Notes under the pieces: generated by a model
The model's input: the letters and a program-made list of their open reading frames with translations, nothing else
Database searches by the model: none
Told to the model about the DNA's origin: nothing
Assembly (NCBI RefSeq): GCF_002798015.1
Contig: NZ_PGTZ01000010.1
Location: 229,219-293,218 of the forward strand
Source of the DNA: Luteimicrobium subarcticum
GTDB lineage: Bacteria > Actinomycetota > Actinomycetes > Actinomycetales > Cellulomonadaceae
DNA length: 64,000 nucleotides
Reading direction: 5' to 3'
Program-made: the position numbers and the translations under genes
Shown: piece by piece, positions 17,892-27,507 of the stretch
How positions within the stretch are numbered: position 1 is the first letter of the stretch
How the letters are laid out: every line of letters begins with the position of its first letter

Positions 17892-19168
17892 CCGACCGGC
17901 TCGAGCACCTCGAGGCCGCCCAGGTACGGGCGCAGGCCCTCCGGCACGACGACCGAGCCGTCCGCCTGCTGGTGGTTCTCCAGGATCGCGACGATCCAGC
18001 GCGTCGTGCCGAGCGTGCCGTTGAGCGTCGCGACCGCGCGCGTCTCGCTCCGGCCGTCGACCTCCGTGCGCTCCCGCACACCCAGCCGGCGCGCCTGGAA
18101 CGTCGCGCAGTTCGACGTCGACGTGAGCTCCAGATAGCGCTCCTGCGTCGGGAGCCACGCCTCGCAGTCGAACTTGCGCGCCGCGCTCGAGCCCAGGTCG
18201 CCCGCCGCCGTGTCGATCACCCGGTACGGCAGCCCCGCCTTCGCGAGCATCTGCTCCTCCCAGGCGAGGAGACGCTGGTGCTCGTCCGCGGCGTCCTCGA
18301 CCCGGCAGTAGCTGAACATCTCGACCTTGTGGAACTGGTGCACCCGGATGATGCCGCGGGTGTCCTTGCCGTACGAGCCCGCCTCGCGCCGGTAGCACGC
18401 GCTCCAGCCCGCGTACCGCTTCGGGCCGTCCGACAGGTCCAGGATCTCGTCGCTGTGGTAGCCCGCGAGCGCCACCTCGCTGGTGCCCACCAGGTACAGG
18501 TCGTCCGCCTCCAGGCGGTACACCTCGTCGGCGTGCTTGCCGAGGAACCCGGTGCCCCGCATGATCTCCGGCTTGACCAGCGTCGGCGTGATCACGGGGG
18601 TGAACCCGGCCTCCACGGCCTGGTCGACCGCCGCGTTGAGCAGCGCGAGCTCGAGCCGCGCCCCGACGCCCGTGAGGTAGTAGAACCGGGCGCCCGAGAC
18701 CTTCGCGCCGCGCTCGGTGTCGATCGCGCGCAGGCCCTCGCCGAGCTCCAGGTGGTCGCGCGGGGTGAAGCCCTCCGCCGCGAAGTCGCGCGGCGTGCCC
18801 TCCGTGCGCAGGACCACGAAGTCGTCCTCGCCGCCGGGCGGCGCGTCCTCGACGACGTTCGAGATCTGGAACAGGAGACGGTCGAGGTCCTCCTCGGCGG
18901 CCGACGCGTCCGCCTGGAGCGCCTTGACCTGATCGGCCACGTGCTTCGTCCGGACGAGCAGGTCGGCCTTCTCGTCGCCCTTCGCCTGCGCGACCTGCTT
19001 GCCGAGCGTCTTCTGCTCCGCGCGGCGGGTCTCGTAGTCGGTCAGCGCGGAGCGGCGACGCGAGTCGGCGTCCAGCACACGGTCCACGAGGCCCGGGTCG
19101 TCGCCGCGGGCCGTCTGGCTCGCCCGGACACGGTCGGGGTCCTCGCGCAGGATCTTCAGGTCGATCAC
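17888..19168 (-). CDS. serS: Seryl-tRNA synthetase
   Basis: 426 residues, full length. The N-terminal coiled-coil arm that grips the long variable arm of tRNA-Ser spans about residues 28-100. Class II motifs are intact: motif 2 [20 protein letters not shown] and motif 3 [18 protein letters not shown]. It charges tRNA-Ser, and a tRNA-Ser gene lies elsewhere in the window. No T-box leader is seen upstream. Confidence 0.98.
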   Translation of the reverse strand: MIDLKILREDPDRVRASQTARGDDPGLVDRVLDADSRRRSALTDYETRRAEQKTLGKQVAQAKGDEKADLLVRTKHVADQVKALQADASAAEEDLDRLLFQISNVVEDAPPGGEDDFVVLRTEGTPRDFAAEGFTPRDHLELGEGLRAIDTERGAKVSGARFYYLTGVGARLELALLNAAVDQAVEAGFTPVITPTLVKPEIMRGTGFLGKHADEVYRLEADDLYLVGTSEVALAGYHSDEILDLSDGPKRYAGWSACYRREAGSYGKDTRGIIRVHQFHKVEMFSYCRVEDAADEHQRLLAWEEQMLAKAGLPYRVIDTAAGDLGSSAARKFDCEAWLPTQERYLELTSTSNCATFQARRLGVRERTEVDGRSETRAVATLNGTLGTTRWIVAILENHQQADGSVVVPEGLRPYLGGLEVLEPVG

Positions 19169-19276
19169 AGTCCAACCCTATCGGGGCGCGCCGCGCGACG
19201 GCCCACGGAGTGCGGCCGCGTGACCGCCCGTGCCGGTCCACGCGACCGCCGGCACCCTCCCCGCTACCGTGTCCGC

Positions 19277-20404
19277 ATGACCTGGGAGCTGTGGGTGGGC
19301 GCGGGCGCGCTCGTCGCGTCCCTCGTCGTGCTCGTCGGCGCCCTCGTCGTCTACACGCAGGCGCTGCGCCTGCGCCGCCGCGAAGGGCGCCCCGGCCGGG
19401 TCTACGGCCCCGGGCTCGCGTCGGACGAGGAGCAGCCCCCGCCCGGCCGTCGTCTCGTGGCGTTCGTCGCCAACCCGTCGAAGCCCGGTGTGCCCGAGCT
19501 GCGCGACGACCTCGTGAGCGCGTGCCTCGACGCGGCGCTGCCCGAGCCGCTGTGGTTCGAGACGACGATCGAGGACCCGGGCCGCGGGCAGGCACGGCGC
19601 GCCGTCGAGCTGGGCGCCGACATCGTCGTCGCGGTCGGCGGGGACGGCACCGTCCGGGCCGTCGCCGAGTCGCTCGTCGGCACCCGCACCGCGATGGGGA
19701 TCCTCCCGCGCGGCACGGGCAACCTCCTCGCCCGCAACCTCGACATCCCCACGACGACCGTCGCCGACGCGATGGCCGTGATCCTCGGCGGCCACGACCG
19801 CCACATCGACGTCGGGCGCCTGCGCGTCGAGCGCTACGAGCACGCCCCCGAGGCGGGCAGCGAGGGCGCCCGGGACGTCGACCACGTGTTCCTCGTCATC
19901 GCCGGCCTCGGGTTCGACGCCGCGATGGTCGCCGACGCCGACGACACCCTCAAGAAGAAGATGGGCTGGGTCGCGTACTTCCTCGCCGGGGTGCGGCACC
20001 TGCACGGGCGGCGCATGCGCATCACCGTCGGCGTCGACGACCTGCAGTCCGTGACCGCGCGCATGCGCAGCATCATGGTCGGCAACTGCGGCCGGCTGCC
20101 CGGCGGCATCAACCTCATCCCGGACGCCGTCATCGACGACGGCCGCCTCGACGTCGTCGCGATCGACGCCCGGGCCGGCCTCGTCGGCTGGGTCCAGGTG
20201 TTCGGCGAGGTCGTCATGCAGGGCATGGGGGTGCGCAACGACCTGCCCGCGAAGGTCGGGCGCATCGAGACCGTCCCCGCGCGCCAGGTGCTCATCGAAG
20301 CCGAGGGCGGCGAGCACGTCCAGGTGGACGGCGACCTGCTCGGCGTCGCGCGCGTCGTCCGGGCCTGGGTGGAGCCGCGGGCCCTGGTCGTCCGGTCGGC
20401 GTGA
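19277..20404 (+). CDS. Diacylglycerol/lipid kinase family protein
   Basis: 375 residues. An N-terminal membrane anchor (about 4-27) precedes a DAGK catalytic domain with AVGGDGTVRAVAESL and GILPRGTGNLLARNL, the nucleotide-binding signatures of the YegS/DgkB family, and a C-terminal beta sandwich (VQVDGDLLG). It probably phosphorylates diacylglycerol or a related lipid at the inner membrane. The membrane anchor is unusual for soluble DgkB but common in actinobacterial homologues. The stop codon lies inside a 17-bp tandem duplication (20389-20422). Confidence 0.88.
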   Translation: MTWELWVGAGALVASLVVLVGALVVYTQALRLRRREGRPGRVYGPGLASDEEQPPPGRRLVAFVANPSKPGVPELRDDLVSACLDAALPEPLWFETTIEDPGRGQARRAVELGADIVVAVGGDGTVRAVAESLVGTRTAMGILPRGTGNLLARNLDIPTTTVADAMAVILGGHDRHIDVGRLRVERYEHAPEAGSEGARDVDHVFLVIAGLGFDAAMVADADDTLKKKMGWVAYFLAGVRHLHGRRMRITVGVDDLQSVTARMRSIMVGNCGRLPGGINLIPDAVIDDGRLDVVAIDARAGLVGWVQVFGEVVMQGMGVRNDLPAKVGRIETVPARQVLIEAEGGEHVQVDGDLLGVARVVRAWVEPRALVVRSA

Positions 20405-20422
20405 GCGTCCGGTCGGCGTGAG
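20389..20422. repeat. 17-bp tandem duplication across the lipid-kinase stop codon
   Basis: CGTCCGGTCGGCGTGAG occurs twice head to tail; the first copy contains the TGA of the lipid kinase gene. A similar event is seen at 32195-32239 and 52181-52209. Confidence 0.85.
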
Positions 20423-20465
20423 CGGTCCGCTCGGTCCGGCGAGGCCGCGCACCTAGGCTGGGCCC

Positions 20466-22895
20466 GTGCCCGACGCCCTCCGCCCCGCTGTGCCACGCGT
20501 ACCGCTCAGTCCGCCCGGCGCGCGCCGGAGCCCCGGTGTCGTGCTGGCCCTGCTCGTGACGACCCTGCTCGCGCTGCTCGCCGGTACGGCCGGACCCGCA
20601 GCGGCCGGGCCCGCAGCGGCCGAGGGCGACGCATCACGCGGGCCGTTCGTGCTCGTCGGGACCGGCGGCCTGCGGGCAGAGGACGTGTCGCCGACCGCGA
20701 CCCCGGAGATCTGGCGGGCCCTGGGCGGCTGGCGCGCACTGGCCGCGGCCCGCACGTCGTCCGGCAGCGCCGGCGGCACCGGCGGCGCCGGCGAGACCCT
20801 CGCCGTCGCACCCGGCCTCGACGTGGTCCGCTCCGTCGGCGCCAGCACCTGCCCCGCGGACGGGTGGCTCGCCGTGTCGACCGGCCGCCGGGCCGCGGAC
20901 GACCGCACCCAGCCCGACTGCCGCACCCTCGTCGAGCCCGGCGCCGACGGACGCGTCCCTGCCTGGGACGAGTACACCGCGGCCGTCGACGGGCAGGACT
21001 TCGACGCCCGGCCGGGCGCCCTGGGCGACGCGGCGCGCGCCGCCGGCACCCGGGTCACGTCGATCGGCCCCGGTGCGGCGATCGCGGTCTCGGACGCGGA
21101 CGGCGCCGTCGTCGGGACGCACGTCGACCTCCCCACGGACCCTGCGGCGCTGGGCACGGCCGTGCGCGCGGCGCTCGGGTCGAGCGACCTCGTCGTCGTG
21201 GACGCCGGCAGCGTCACCGTCGACGGCAGAACGAGCGCCGGCGCGCAGGACGGGACCCCCGGTGCCGACGCGCACGCGCAGCAGGTCGCCGCCGTGGACG
21301 CGCGGGTCGGCGCCGTCCTGCGGGCCGTGGCCGCCGGACCGTCCCCGGCGGCGACCGACGTGCTCGTGGTGTCGCTCGCCGACTCCGGCACCACGCCCCA
21401 CCTGCAGCTCGCGCTGGGCACCGGCCCCGCCCTGTCCACCGACGGTGACGCGTCCGACGGCACCACCGTGCTGGCGTCCTCGTCGACGCGGCAGCCCGGG
21501 CTCGTCCAGACGACGGACGTGCAGGTCACCGTCACCGACGCGCTCGGGATCCCGGTGGCGCCCGAGGTCACCGTCGGCTCGGCGATCGGCACGGCGCCGT
21601 CCGGCACGCACGGCACCGCGCGCCTCCACGCGCTCGTCGACGTCAGCGAGCACGCGTCCGCCGCGCGACCCCTCATCGCGGGCTTCTACGTGTTCCTCGT
21701 GCTCGCCAACCTGCTCCTCTACGTGTTCGTCGTGCTGGGGCTCCGCGTCGACGCCCGCTGGCTCGGTGGCGCCGGGCAGTGGCTGCGCCGGCATCCCGAC
21801 GGCGTGCTCCGCGCGCTCGTCACCGCGGGCGTCGCGCTGGGCTCGCTGCCCGTCGCGACGACGCTCGCGAACCTCGTGCCGTGGTGGCGTGCCGGCTCCC
21901 CCGGCTGGGTGCTGACAGCCGTCGTCGTCGGCTGGGTCGCCCTCATCACGGCCGTCGCGACCGCGATGCCGTGGCGCCGCCCGCTCCTGTGGCCCCTCGG
22001 CGTGGTCGGCGGCGTCACCGCAGGCGTCCTCGCCCTCGACGCGGTGACCGGCGCGACCCTCCAGCTCAGCGGCCTCATGGGGACGCAGCCGATGGTCGCC
22101 GGTCGCTTCTACGGGATCAACAACACGTCCTTCGCGCTGTTCGCCACCGCGAGCGTCATGCTCGCCGTCGCGCTCGCCAACCCGCTCGTGCTGCGCGGTC
22201 GGCGCCGCGCCGCCGCCGTCGTGGTCGCGGTCGTCGGGGTCGTCGCCACCGCGATCGACGGTCTGCCGAGCGTCGGCGCCGACTTCGGCGGGCCGCCCGG
22301 GCTCGTCGTCGGGTTCGCCCTGCTCACCCTGCTCGCCGCCGGCGTCCGGCTCACCTGGCGCCGCGTCCTCGTCGTCCTCGTGGGCGCGGCGCTGGTGGTC
22401 GTCGCCCTCGCCGTCTCCGACTACCTCCGCCCGCCCGAGCAGCGGACCCATCTCGGGCGGTTCGTCGACGACGTGCTCCACGGCGGGCAGTCCGCCGTGC
22501 TGACGCGCAAGCTCGGCCAGAACTTCGCCACCCTGACCAACCCGCTCGCCCTCGTCGTGACGGGCGGCGTGCTCGTGCTGGTCCTGGTGCTCGGCCGCCC
22601 GCTGCGCGGCGCTCTGGTCCGGCCGGCCGGCAGCCCGCTCGAGTGGCTCACGCGGGACACCCCGCTCAGCCAGCTCGGGCACGACGCACCGATGCTCGGC
22701 CCCGGGATCGTGGCCACCACGACGATCCTCGGCCTGGGGTTCCTCGCGAACGACTCCGGGATCCTCGTGCCCGCGACCGGGATCCTCGTCGCGCTGCCCG
22801 TGCTCCTCGCCGTGTACGCGGACTGGCTGCTGGGGGTCAGGAGCCGTGGTGCGGCCGCACCGCGCCCGCCGTCCGACGGATCCGACGCGAGTTGA
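20466..22895 (+). CDS. Large membrane protein with extracytoplasmic N-terminal domain
   Basis: 809 residues from a GTG. A signal-like hydrophobic segment at about 26-48 is followed by an Ala/Gly/Asp-rich soluble domain to about residue 395 (VLVGTGGLRAEDVSPTATPE, VVSLADSGTTPHLQLALGTG) that has the feel of an alkaline-phosphatase-like fold without clear metal ligands. The second half has roughly ten transmembrane helices starting at about residue 405. I do not recognise the family by name; similar architectures are common in actinobacteria next to envelope genes. Its 3' end overlaps the convergent glycosyltransferase gene by 59 bases. Confidence 0.75.
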   Translation: MPDALRPAVPRVPLSPPGARRSPGVVLALLVTTLLALLAGTAGPAAAGPAAAEGDASRGPFVLVGTGGLRAEDVSPTATPEIWRALGGWRALAAARTSSGSAGGTGGAGETLAVAPGLDVVRSVGASTCPADGWLAVSTGRRAADDRTQPDCRTLVEPGADGRVPAWDEYTAAVDGQDFDARPGALGDAARAAGTRVTSIGPGAAIAVSDADGAVVGTHVDLPTDPAALGTAVRAALGSSDLVVVDAGSVTVDGRTSAGAQDGTPGADAHAQQVAAVDARVGAVLRAVAAGPSPAATDVLVVSLADSGTTPHLQLALGTGPALSTDGDASDGTTVLASSSTRQPGLVQTTDVQVTVTDALGIPVAPEVTVGSAIGTAPSGTHGTARLHALVDVSEHASAARPLIAGFYVFLVLANLLLYVFVVLGLRVDARWLGGAGQWLRRHPDGVLRALVTAGVALGSLPVATTLANLVPWWRAGSPGWVLTAVVVGWVALITAVATAMPWRRPLLWPLGVVGGVTAGVLALDAVTGATLQLSGLMGTQPMVAGRFYGINNTSFALFATASVMLAVALANPLVLRGRRRAAAVVVAVVGVVATAIDGLPSVGADFGGPPGLVVGFALLTLLAAGVRLTWRRVLVVLVGAALVVVALAVSDYLRPPEQRTHLGRFVDDVLHGGQSAVLTRKLGQNFATLTNPLALVVTGGVLVLVLVLGRPLRGALVRPAGSPLEWLTRDTPLSQLGHDAPMLGPGIVATTTILGLGFLANDSGILVPATGILVALPVLLAVYADWLLGVRSRGAAAPRPPSDGSDAS

Positions 22896-23679
22896 TCGCG
22901 AGCTGCACGTCGCGGTACTGCGCCGCCCGGTGCATCTGCCCCTTGAAGTCCTTGCCCGACGGGCGGTGCCGGATCTCGCACGGGATCTCGACGGCCACGT
23001 AGCCACGCCGCAGCAGGTCGATCGTCAGCCCGACCTCGACGCCCCAGCCGCGCGCCAGCGGCGTGCCCGTCTCGAACGCCTCGCGCGTGATGCAGCGCAT
23101 CCCGGACAGGGGCTGCTTGGGGGTCCAGCCCGTCAGCGACTGGATCGCCCGGCGCGCCGCGCCCACCACGAAGCCGTGGCCGCCCGCACCGGGCTGCGGC
23201 GGGATGATCGCGATCGCCATGTCGGCGACGCCCTGCATGACCGGCGGGACGAGCGCGGCCGTCGCGACCGCCGTCTCGCCGAGGTCCGCGTCGATGAACA
23301 ACAGGTGCCGTGGCGGGCGGCCCGGCACGTCGCGCATCGCGACGACCAGCGCGCCCGTCTCCATCGCCGCCGCCTTGCCGCGGTTGTGCGGGTGGCGCAC
23401 GACGACCGCGCCCGCGTCCCGCGCGACGTGCTGGGTGGCGTCCTCGCTCCCGTCGTCGACCACGAGGACCAGGTCGACGTTGGGGATGGCGCGCGCCGAC
23501 CGGATCGTCGCCGCGATCCGCTTCGCCTCGTCCTTGGCCGGGATGATCACCGCGACCCGCTGCCGGAACCGGACCCCCTCCGGCGTCGGGACACGGGTGG
23601 TCTTCGCGACCGGGAGCTCGCCCGGTGACGCGGGGATGCCGCTCGAGGCGGCGTCCTGCGGACTGTCGTCCTGGGTCAC
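22837..23679 (-). CDS. Family 2 glycosyltransferase
   Basis: 280 residues from the GTG at 23679 (MTQDDSPQDAASSG). GT-A fold signatures: RVAVIIPAKDEAKRIAATIR, LVLVVDDGSEDATQ, PHNRGKAAAMETG and a DxD-type metal site FIDADLGE, followed by SGMRCITREAF. It lacks membrane helices, unlike dolichyl-phosphate synthases with C-terminal anchors; it resembles glucosyl-3-phosphoglycerate synthase-like and polyprenyl-phosphate transferases, and the acceptor is unknown. It overlaps the convergent membrane-protein gene at the 3' end. Confidence 0.88.
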   Translation of the reverse strand: MTQDDSPQDAASSGIPASPGELPVAKTTRVPTPEGVRFRQRVAVIIPAKDEAKRIAATIRSARAIPNVDLVLVVDDGSEDATQHVARDAGAVVVRHPHNRGKAAAMETGALVVAMRDVPGRPPRHLLFIDADLGETAVATAALVPPVMQGVADMAIAIIPPQPGAGGHGFVVGAARRAIQSLTGWTPKQPLSGMRCITREAFETGTPLARGWGVEVGLTIDLLRRGYVAVEIPCEIRHRPSGKDFKGQMHRAAQYRDVQLAINSRRIRRTAGAVRPHHGS

Positions 23680-23755
23680 ACGGCCCACCCTAGTGCGTGG
23701 GCGGGCGTCGGCGTCGCGCCGCGCGCGGGGGCGTCCATCGTGGGGCTCCCGGACG

Positions 23756-24580
23756 TCAGCGCAGCGTGACCTGGCGGGCCACGATGCCCGCGCGGGCGCG
23801 CCGCTCGTTCGCGTCCAGCGGCGCGTCGTCCGCGAGCGCCGCGTCGAGCGTCTTCGCGAACTCGGCCACCGGCCCCTCGAGGTCGGCTGCCTCGGTGCCA
23901 CGCGGCAGCTCCCAGACGGGCACGACGAGACCCGACGAGCGGAAGGCTCCGACGAACTTCCCGCCCGCGAAGCCCGACGCGCGCCGCGCCTGGAGGCGGG
24001 AGATCGCGTCGATGACGGTCTCCTCGTCCTGCGGGAGGGCCCAGCGCAGGAACTCGCGGTTCATGCGGCACCAGTACGCGGACGGGACGGCGTCGAGCTT
24101 GACCGTCGGGATGATGGTCCCCGCGGCCTCCTCGAGCGACTGGACGAGCTCGGGGGTGCGCTCGGCCGACGCGTCGAGCCAGTAGTCGAAGCCGTCCTGG
24201 ACGGTGACCTCGAACGGGACGTCCAGGTCGAGGACGTCCTGGAGGCGCGGCCCCGGCTCGGGCAGGTCGACCAGGACGACGGACGTGCCGGGCTCGTTGT
24301 CGATCGCCTCGAGCAGCGCGGCCGCGAGGTAACGGCTCGTGTCGCCGGTGGCGCCCGCGGCCTGGAGCGCGAGGAGGATCGTGCCGTCCTCGCGGTGCAG
24401 GGCGTGCCACCCGGCCGGGAGGACCGTCGTGACGACGACGTCGCGCGCGCCGTGCTCCTTCGTGGTGCGGGCGGTCGCGGTCGCCGCGGGGACCACCTCG
24501 CGCAGGGCCACCCAGTCGGGCTCGCCGGGCAGCCCGGCGAAGGGACGGAGCACGAAGTCGGAAGAGGTGGAGGACGCCAT
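23756..24580 (-). CDS. DUF5926 family protein
   Basis: 274 residues, MASSTSSDFVLRPFAGLPGE, matching the actinobacteria-specific DUF5926 family over its length (EPDWVALREVVPAATATA, FEVTVQDGFDYWLD, YWCRMNREFLRWALPQDEE). No catalytic motif or membrane segment is visible and no function is established. The glycosyltransferase gene follows on the same strand after 76 bases. Confidence 0.85.
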   Translation of the reverse strand: MASSTSSDFVLRPFAGLPGEPDWVALREVVPAATATARTTKEHGARDVVVTTVLPAGWHALHREDGTILLALQAAGATGDTSRYLAAALLEAIDNEPGTSVVLVDLPEPGPRLQDVLDLDVPFEVTVQDGFDYWLDASAERTPELVQSLEEAAGTIIPTVKLDAVPSAYWCRMNREFLRWALPQDEETVIDAISRLQARRASGFAGGKFVGAFRSSGLVVPVWELPRGTEAADLEGPVAEFAKTLDAALADDAPLDANERRARAGIVARQVTLR

Positions 24581-24653
24581 GGTGCCCGAGTCTAGTGGCG
24601 AGGGCGGGGCGGGAGCGTGCGGGGGTCCCCCGTGCGAGGGACCCCCGCTCAGC

Positions 24654-25214
24654 TCACTGCTGCACGAGCTTCCAGGTCTTCGAGGTCGGTCCGGCGATCG
24701 TCCACGTCTTGGTGCTCTTGGACGTCGAGCCCGTCGCCATGTTGGTCGTCGTGTAGACGGTCTGGCCCTTGAGCGTGTACTTCACGATGCCGCGCTCGCA
24801 CAGGATCGTCTTGTGCGCGGGAACGCTGACGGAGGTCTTGATCGACGACTCCGTCGTCACCGACGCCGACATGGAGACCCCCACCGACGCCTTGAAGTCG
24901 GCGAGGATCCCGGCCTTGACACTGGCCTCGAGCGTGGTCGACACGGACATCGACACCGTGGCCGACTTCGTGATCGAGCACTCGAGGGTCGCGGTCTGCC
25001 CTGTGCTGTTGATGACCCCGTCCGAGTCGGCCACCACGAACGTCGACGACTTGCTGGTGATCGTCGAGCAGGCCACCGTGCGGTAGTTCGACGTGTTCGC
25101 CGTCGTCACGCAGGACGTGGCCGCCTGCGCGGTGGGGGCTACCAGGACGCTTCCTGCGAGGACGAGGGCCGCGCCGCTGAACAGGGCTGCGACGCGTCGG
25201 GTGCTGATCTTCAC
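24654..25214 (-). CDS. Secreted Ser/Val/Thr-rich protein, unknown function
   Basis: 186 residues from a GTG with GGAGAA upstream. Signal peptide MKISTRRVAALFSGAALVLA with cleavage after AQA near residue 31. The mature chain is strongly beta: alternating Ser/Thr and hydrophobic residues across about residues 75-140 (ATVSMSVSTTLEASVKAG, ASVGVSMSASVTTESSIKTS), with a short Gly/Leu helix-like break. The pattern recalls amphipathic beta-hairpins of aerolysin-like pore formers and a widespread streptomycete family of small secreted proteins, but no assignment is possible by eye. Three or so Cys could pair. Stands alone between DUF5926 and EF-G2 genes. Confidence 0.8.
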   Translation of the reverse strand: MKISTRRVAALFSGAALVLAGSVLVAPTAQAATSCVTTANTSNYRTVACSTITSKSSTFVVADSDGVINSTGQTATLECSITKSATVSMSVSTTLEASVKAGILADFKASVGVSMSASVTTESSIKTSVSVPAHKTILCERGIVKYTLKGQTVYTTTNMATGSTSKSTKTWTIAGPTSKTWKLVQQ

Positions 25215-25369
25215 GCCATTCTCCTTCGAACCGTGAGAGGCGGTGACCGGCAGGGATGCCGGCGCGCCAGGGCGGAGTCTGCCTCGTCACACGCGTGGTT
25301 TCTCAAGGCCGCTTACATTGTTGCCGGATCGTGACACGAAGGCGGCGGCGGCGCGTCCGGACGAGTCCT

Positions 25370-27427
25370 TCAGCGCCGTGCGGGGACCGCCTCGTAGTGG
25401 TCGTGCTCGACGGCGAGGTCGGCGCGCGCCCCCGTGAGCGACCGCAGGTCCAGCACGTAGCGGGCGAGCTCGACCTCCGGGACGTGCGCGACGACGCGGG
25501 TCGCGCCGTCCGCGCCCTGGTCCGTGGCGACGACGTGGCCGCGGCGCCCCGAGAGATCGGTGAGGACGGCGCCCTGCAGGTCGGAGGGCACGGTGACCGT
25601 CACGCGCGACACGGGCTCGAGGACGACGGTCCCCGCGGCAGCGAGCACCTCCCGGACGCCCGCCGCGGCCGCGGCACGGAACGCCGCCTCCGACGAGTCC
25701 ACCGAGTGCGCCTTGCCGTCGAAGACCTCCACCCGGACGTCGACCACCGGGTGACCCTGCGGGCCGCCCGACGCGAGCGCGTCCACGACGCCCTTCTCGA
25801 CCGCGGGCAGGAACGCCCGCGGGATCGCGCCGCCCACGACCGCGTCGACGAGCTCGGTCCCGCTGCCCGCCGGGCGGGGCGCGACGCGCAGCCGCACGAC
25901 CGCGAACTGTCCGTGCCCACCCGACTGCTTCTTGACCTTGCCCTCCGCCTCCGCGGGCCGCGCGGCCGTCTCCCGGTACGCGACCGGCACCGGGCCCGTC
26001 GTCACGTGCACCCCGAAGAGGCGCGCGAGCCGCTCGAGCGCGACCGTCAGGTGGGTGTCCCCGAGGCCGCGCAGCACCGTCGCGTCGCCCGCCCGCTCGA
26101 CCGCGAGGGACGGGTCGTCGGCGACGAGCCGGGCGAGCGCCGTCGACATGCGGTCGTCGTCGGCCTGCGAGACGGGCGCCACGGCCAGGCCGTGCACCGG
26201 GCGGCGCGGCACCGGTCCCGCCGGGCGCGCAGCACCCGGGCGCGCCCACAGCAGCGTGCCCGTCGGCGTGCCCGTGAGCTTCGCGACCGCCGCCACCTCG
26301 CCCGCCAACACGTCGTCCGCCGGGACGTGCTCCTTGCCCTGCAGGCGGAACAGGCCGTGCAGGCGCTCCTCCGTGCCCGTCGAGCCGTTGCGCAGCCGGT
26401 CGCCCGCCCGGACCGTGCCCGACAGGACCCGGAACGCCGAGACCTGGCCCACGAACGGGTCCGCGAACGTCCGGAACACGTGCAGCACGGGCTCGCCGGC
26501 AGGGTCCGGGTCGACGGGGACGGCGACGGGGTCGTCGTCCGCGGACACGTCGCCCAGGAGCACGCGTCCCGCCCGCAGGGCGACCAGCTCGCACAGGGCG
26601 TCCGCGACCCGGTCCACCCCCGCTCCCGTCACTCCCGAGGCGACCAGCACCGGGAACGCCTCGCAGTCCGCGACCTCACGGGCGAGCGTGCGGCCGAGCG
26701 CCGCGGCGTCGGGCTCGTCGCCCGCCAGGTACGCCTCGAGCTGGGCGTCGTCGTGGGACACGATGTCCTCGGCGACCTCGACGTGCACGGCGTGCTCCTC
26801 GGCGGCGACGTCGTCGGGGACGTCGACGTCGTGAGCCGTGCCGTCCGCGTCGTAGTCGCGTGCGTGCTCCGAGAGCACGTCGGCCACGCCGTGGAACGCC
26901 TGCTCCTCGCCCAGCGGCAGCTCGAGCGGCACCACCCCCGCGCCGAACGCGTCGCGCAGCGCGTCGAGCGTCCCGTGGAAGTCCGCACGCGCCCGGTCCT
27001 CCTGCGTCACGACGACCAGCCGCGGCACTCCCGCCGACGCGGCCGCCGCCCATGCCGCCCGGGTGCCCGCCGCGACGCCGTCCACGGCGCTCACGACGAC
27101 GACCGCGGCGTCCGCCACCGACAGCGCCGCGTCGACCGCACCCGCGAAGTCCGGGTGGCCGGGCGCGTCGAGCAGCGTCACGGTGCACGGCGTGCCGCCC
27201 GGCGCCGTCCAGGGGAGCGACAGGACGCCGAGCGTCACGGACATGCCGTGCGCGGCCTCCTCGGGCTCGTGGTCGCTCACGGTCGTGCCGTCCTCGACGC
27301 GTCCCGGCCGCTGCAGCGCGCCCGCGCGGTGCAGCAGCGCCTCCGCGAGCGTCGTCTTGCCGCAGCCGCCGTGCCCGACCAGCGCGACCGTGCGGGGTCG
27401 GCGTCGGTCTGCGTCCGTCGCGCTCAT
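25370..27427 (-). CDS. Elongation factor G-like protein EF-G2
   Basis: 685 residues from the ATG at 27427 (GGGAGG upstream). GTPase domain: P-loop GHGGCGKTT (about 18-26) and switch II DAPGHPDF. The guanine-specificity position reads TQED instead of NKxD. EF-G domain order follows, with domain IV start KKQSGGHGQFAVV and a C-terminal domain V. It matches the actinobacterial EF-G2 paralogue (mycobacterial Rv0120c type), which is not the essential translocase; its role is unsettled. The divergent P-loop context and altered NKxD agree with a non-canonical GTPase. Confidence 0.9.
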   Translation of the reverse strand: MSATDADRRRPRTVALVGHGGCGKTTLAEALLHRAGALQRPGRVEDGTTVSDHEPEEAAHGMSVTLGVLSLPWTAPGGTPCTVTLLDAPGHPDFAGAVDAALSVADAAVVVVSAVDGVAAGTRAAWAAAASAGVPRLVVVTQEDRARADFHGTLDALRDAFGAGVVPLELPLGEEQAFHGVADVLSEHARDYDADGTAHDVDVPDDVAAEEHAVHVEVAEDIVSHDDAQLEAYLAGDEPDAAALGRTLAREVADCEAFPVLVASGVTGAGVDRVADALCELVALRAGRVLLGDVSADDDPVAVPVDPDPAGEPVLHVFRTFADPFVGQVSAFRVLSGTVRAGDRLRNGSTGTEERLHGLFRLQGKEHVPADDVLAGEVAAVAKLTGTPTGTLLWARPGAARPAGPVPRRPVHGLAVAPVSQADDDRMSTALARLVADDPSLAVERAGDATVLRGLGDTHLTVALERLARLFGVHVTTGPVPVAYRETAARPAEAEGKVKKQSGGHGQFAVVRLRVAPRPAGSGTELVDAVVGGAIPRAFLPAVEKGVVDALASGGPQGHPVVDVRVEVFDGKAHSVDSSEAAFRAAAAAGVREVLAAAGTVVLEPVSRVTVTVPSDLQGAVLTDLSGRRGHVVATDQGADGATRVVAHVPEVELARYVLDLRSLTGARADLAVEHDHYEAVPARR

Positions 27428-27507
27428 GCCGACCTCCCGGGGATGCGTCGTCGTCGACCGTCCCATGATCGCGCCGCCGGGCCGCGACCGCGCGAGCGCG
27501 GGGTCGC

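Noticed and set aside
15979..18081. LacI gene as a 700-residue protein
   Set aside because: The HTH begins at 17007, and everything upstream in this frame is out-of-frame reading of the HAD phosphatase gene. This is different from the 41578-43422 fusion, where both halves are recognised domains.
20634..23006. 790-codon open frame on the minus strand
   Set aside because: Antisense to the large membrane protein gene; composition is that of a shadow frame.
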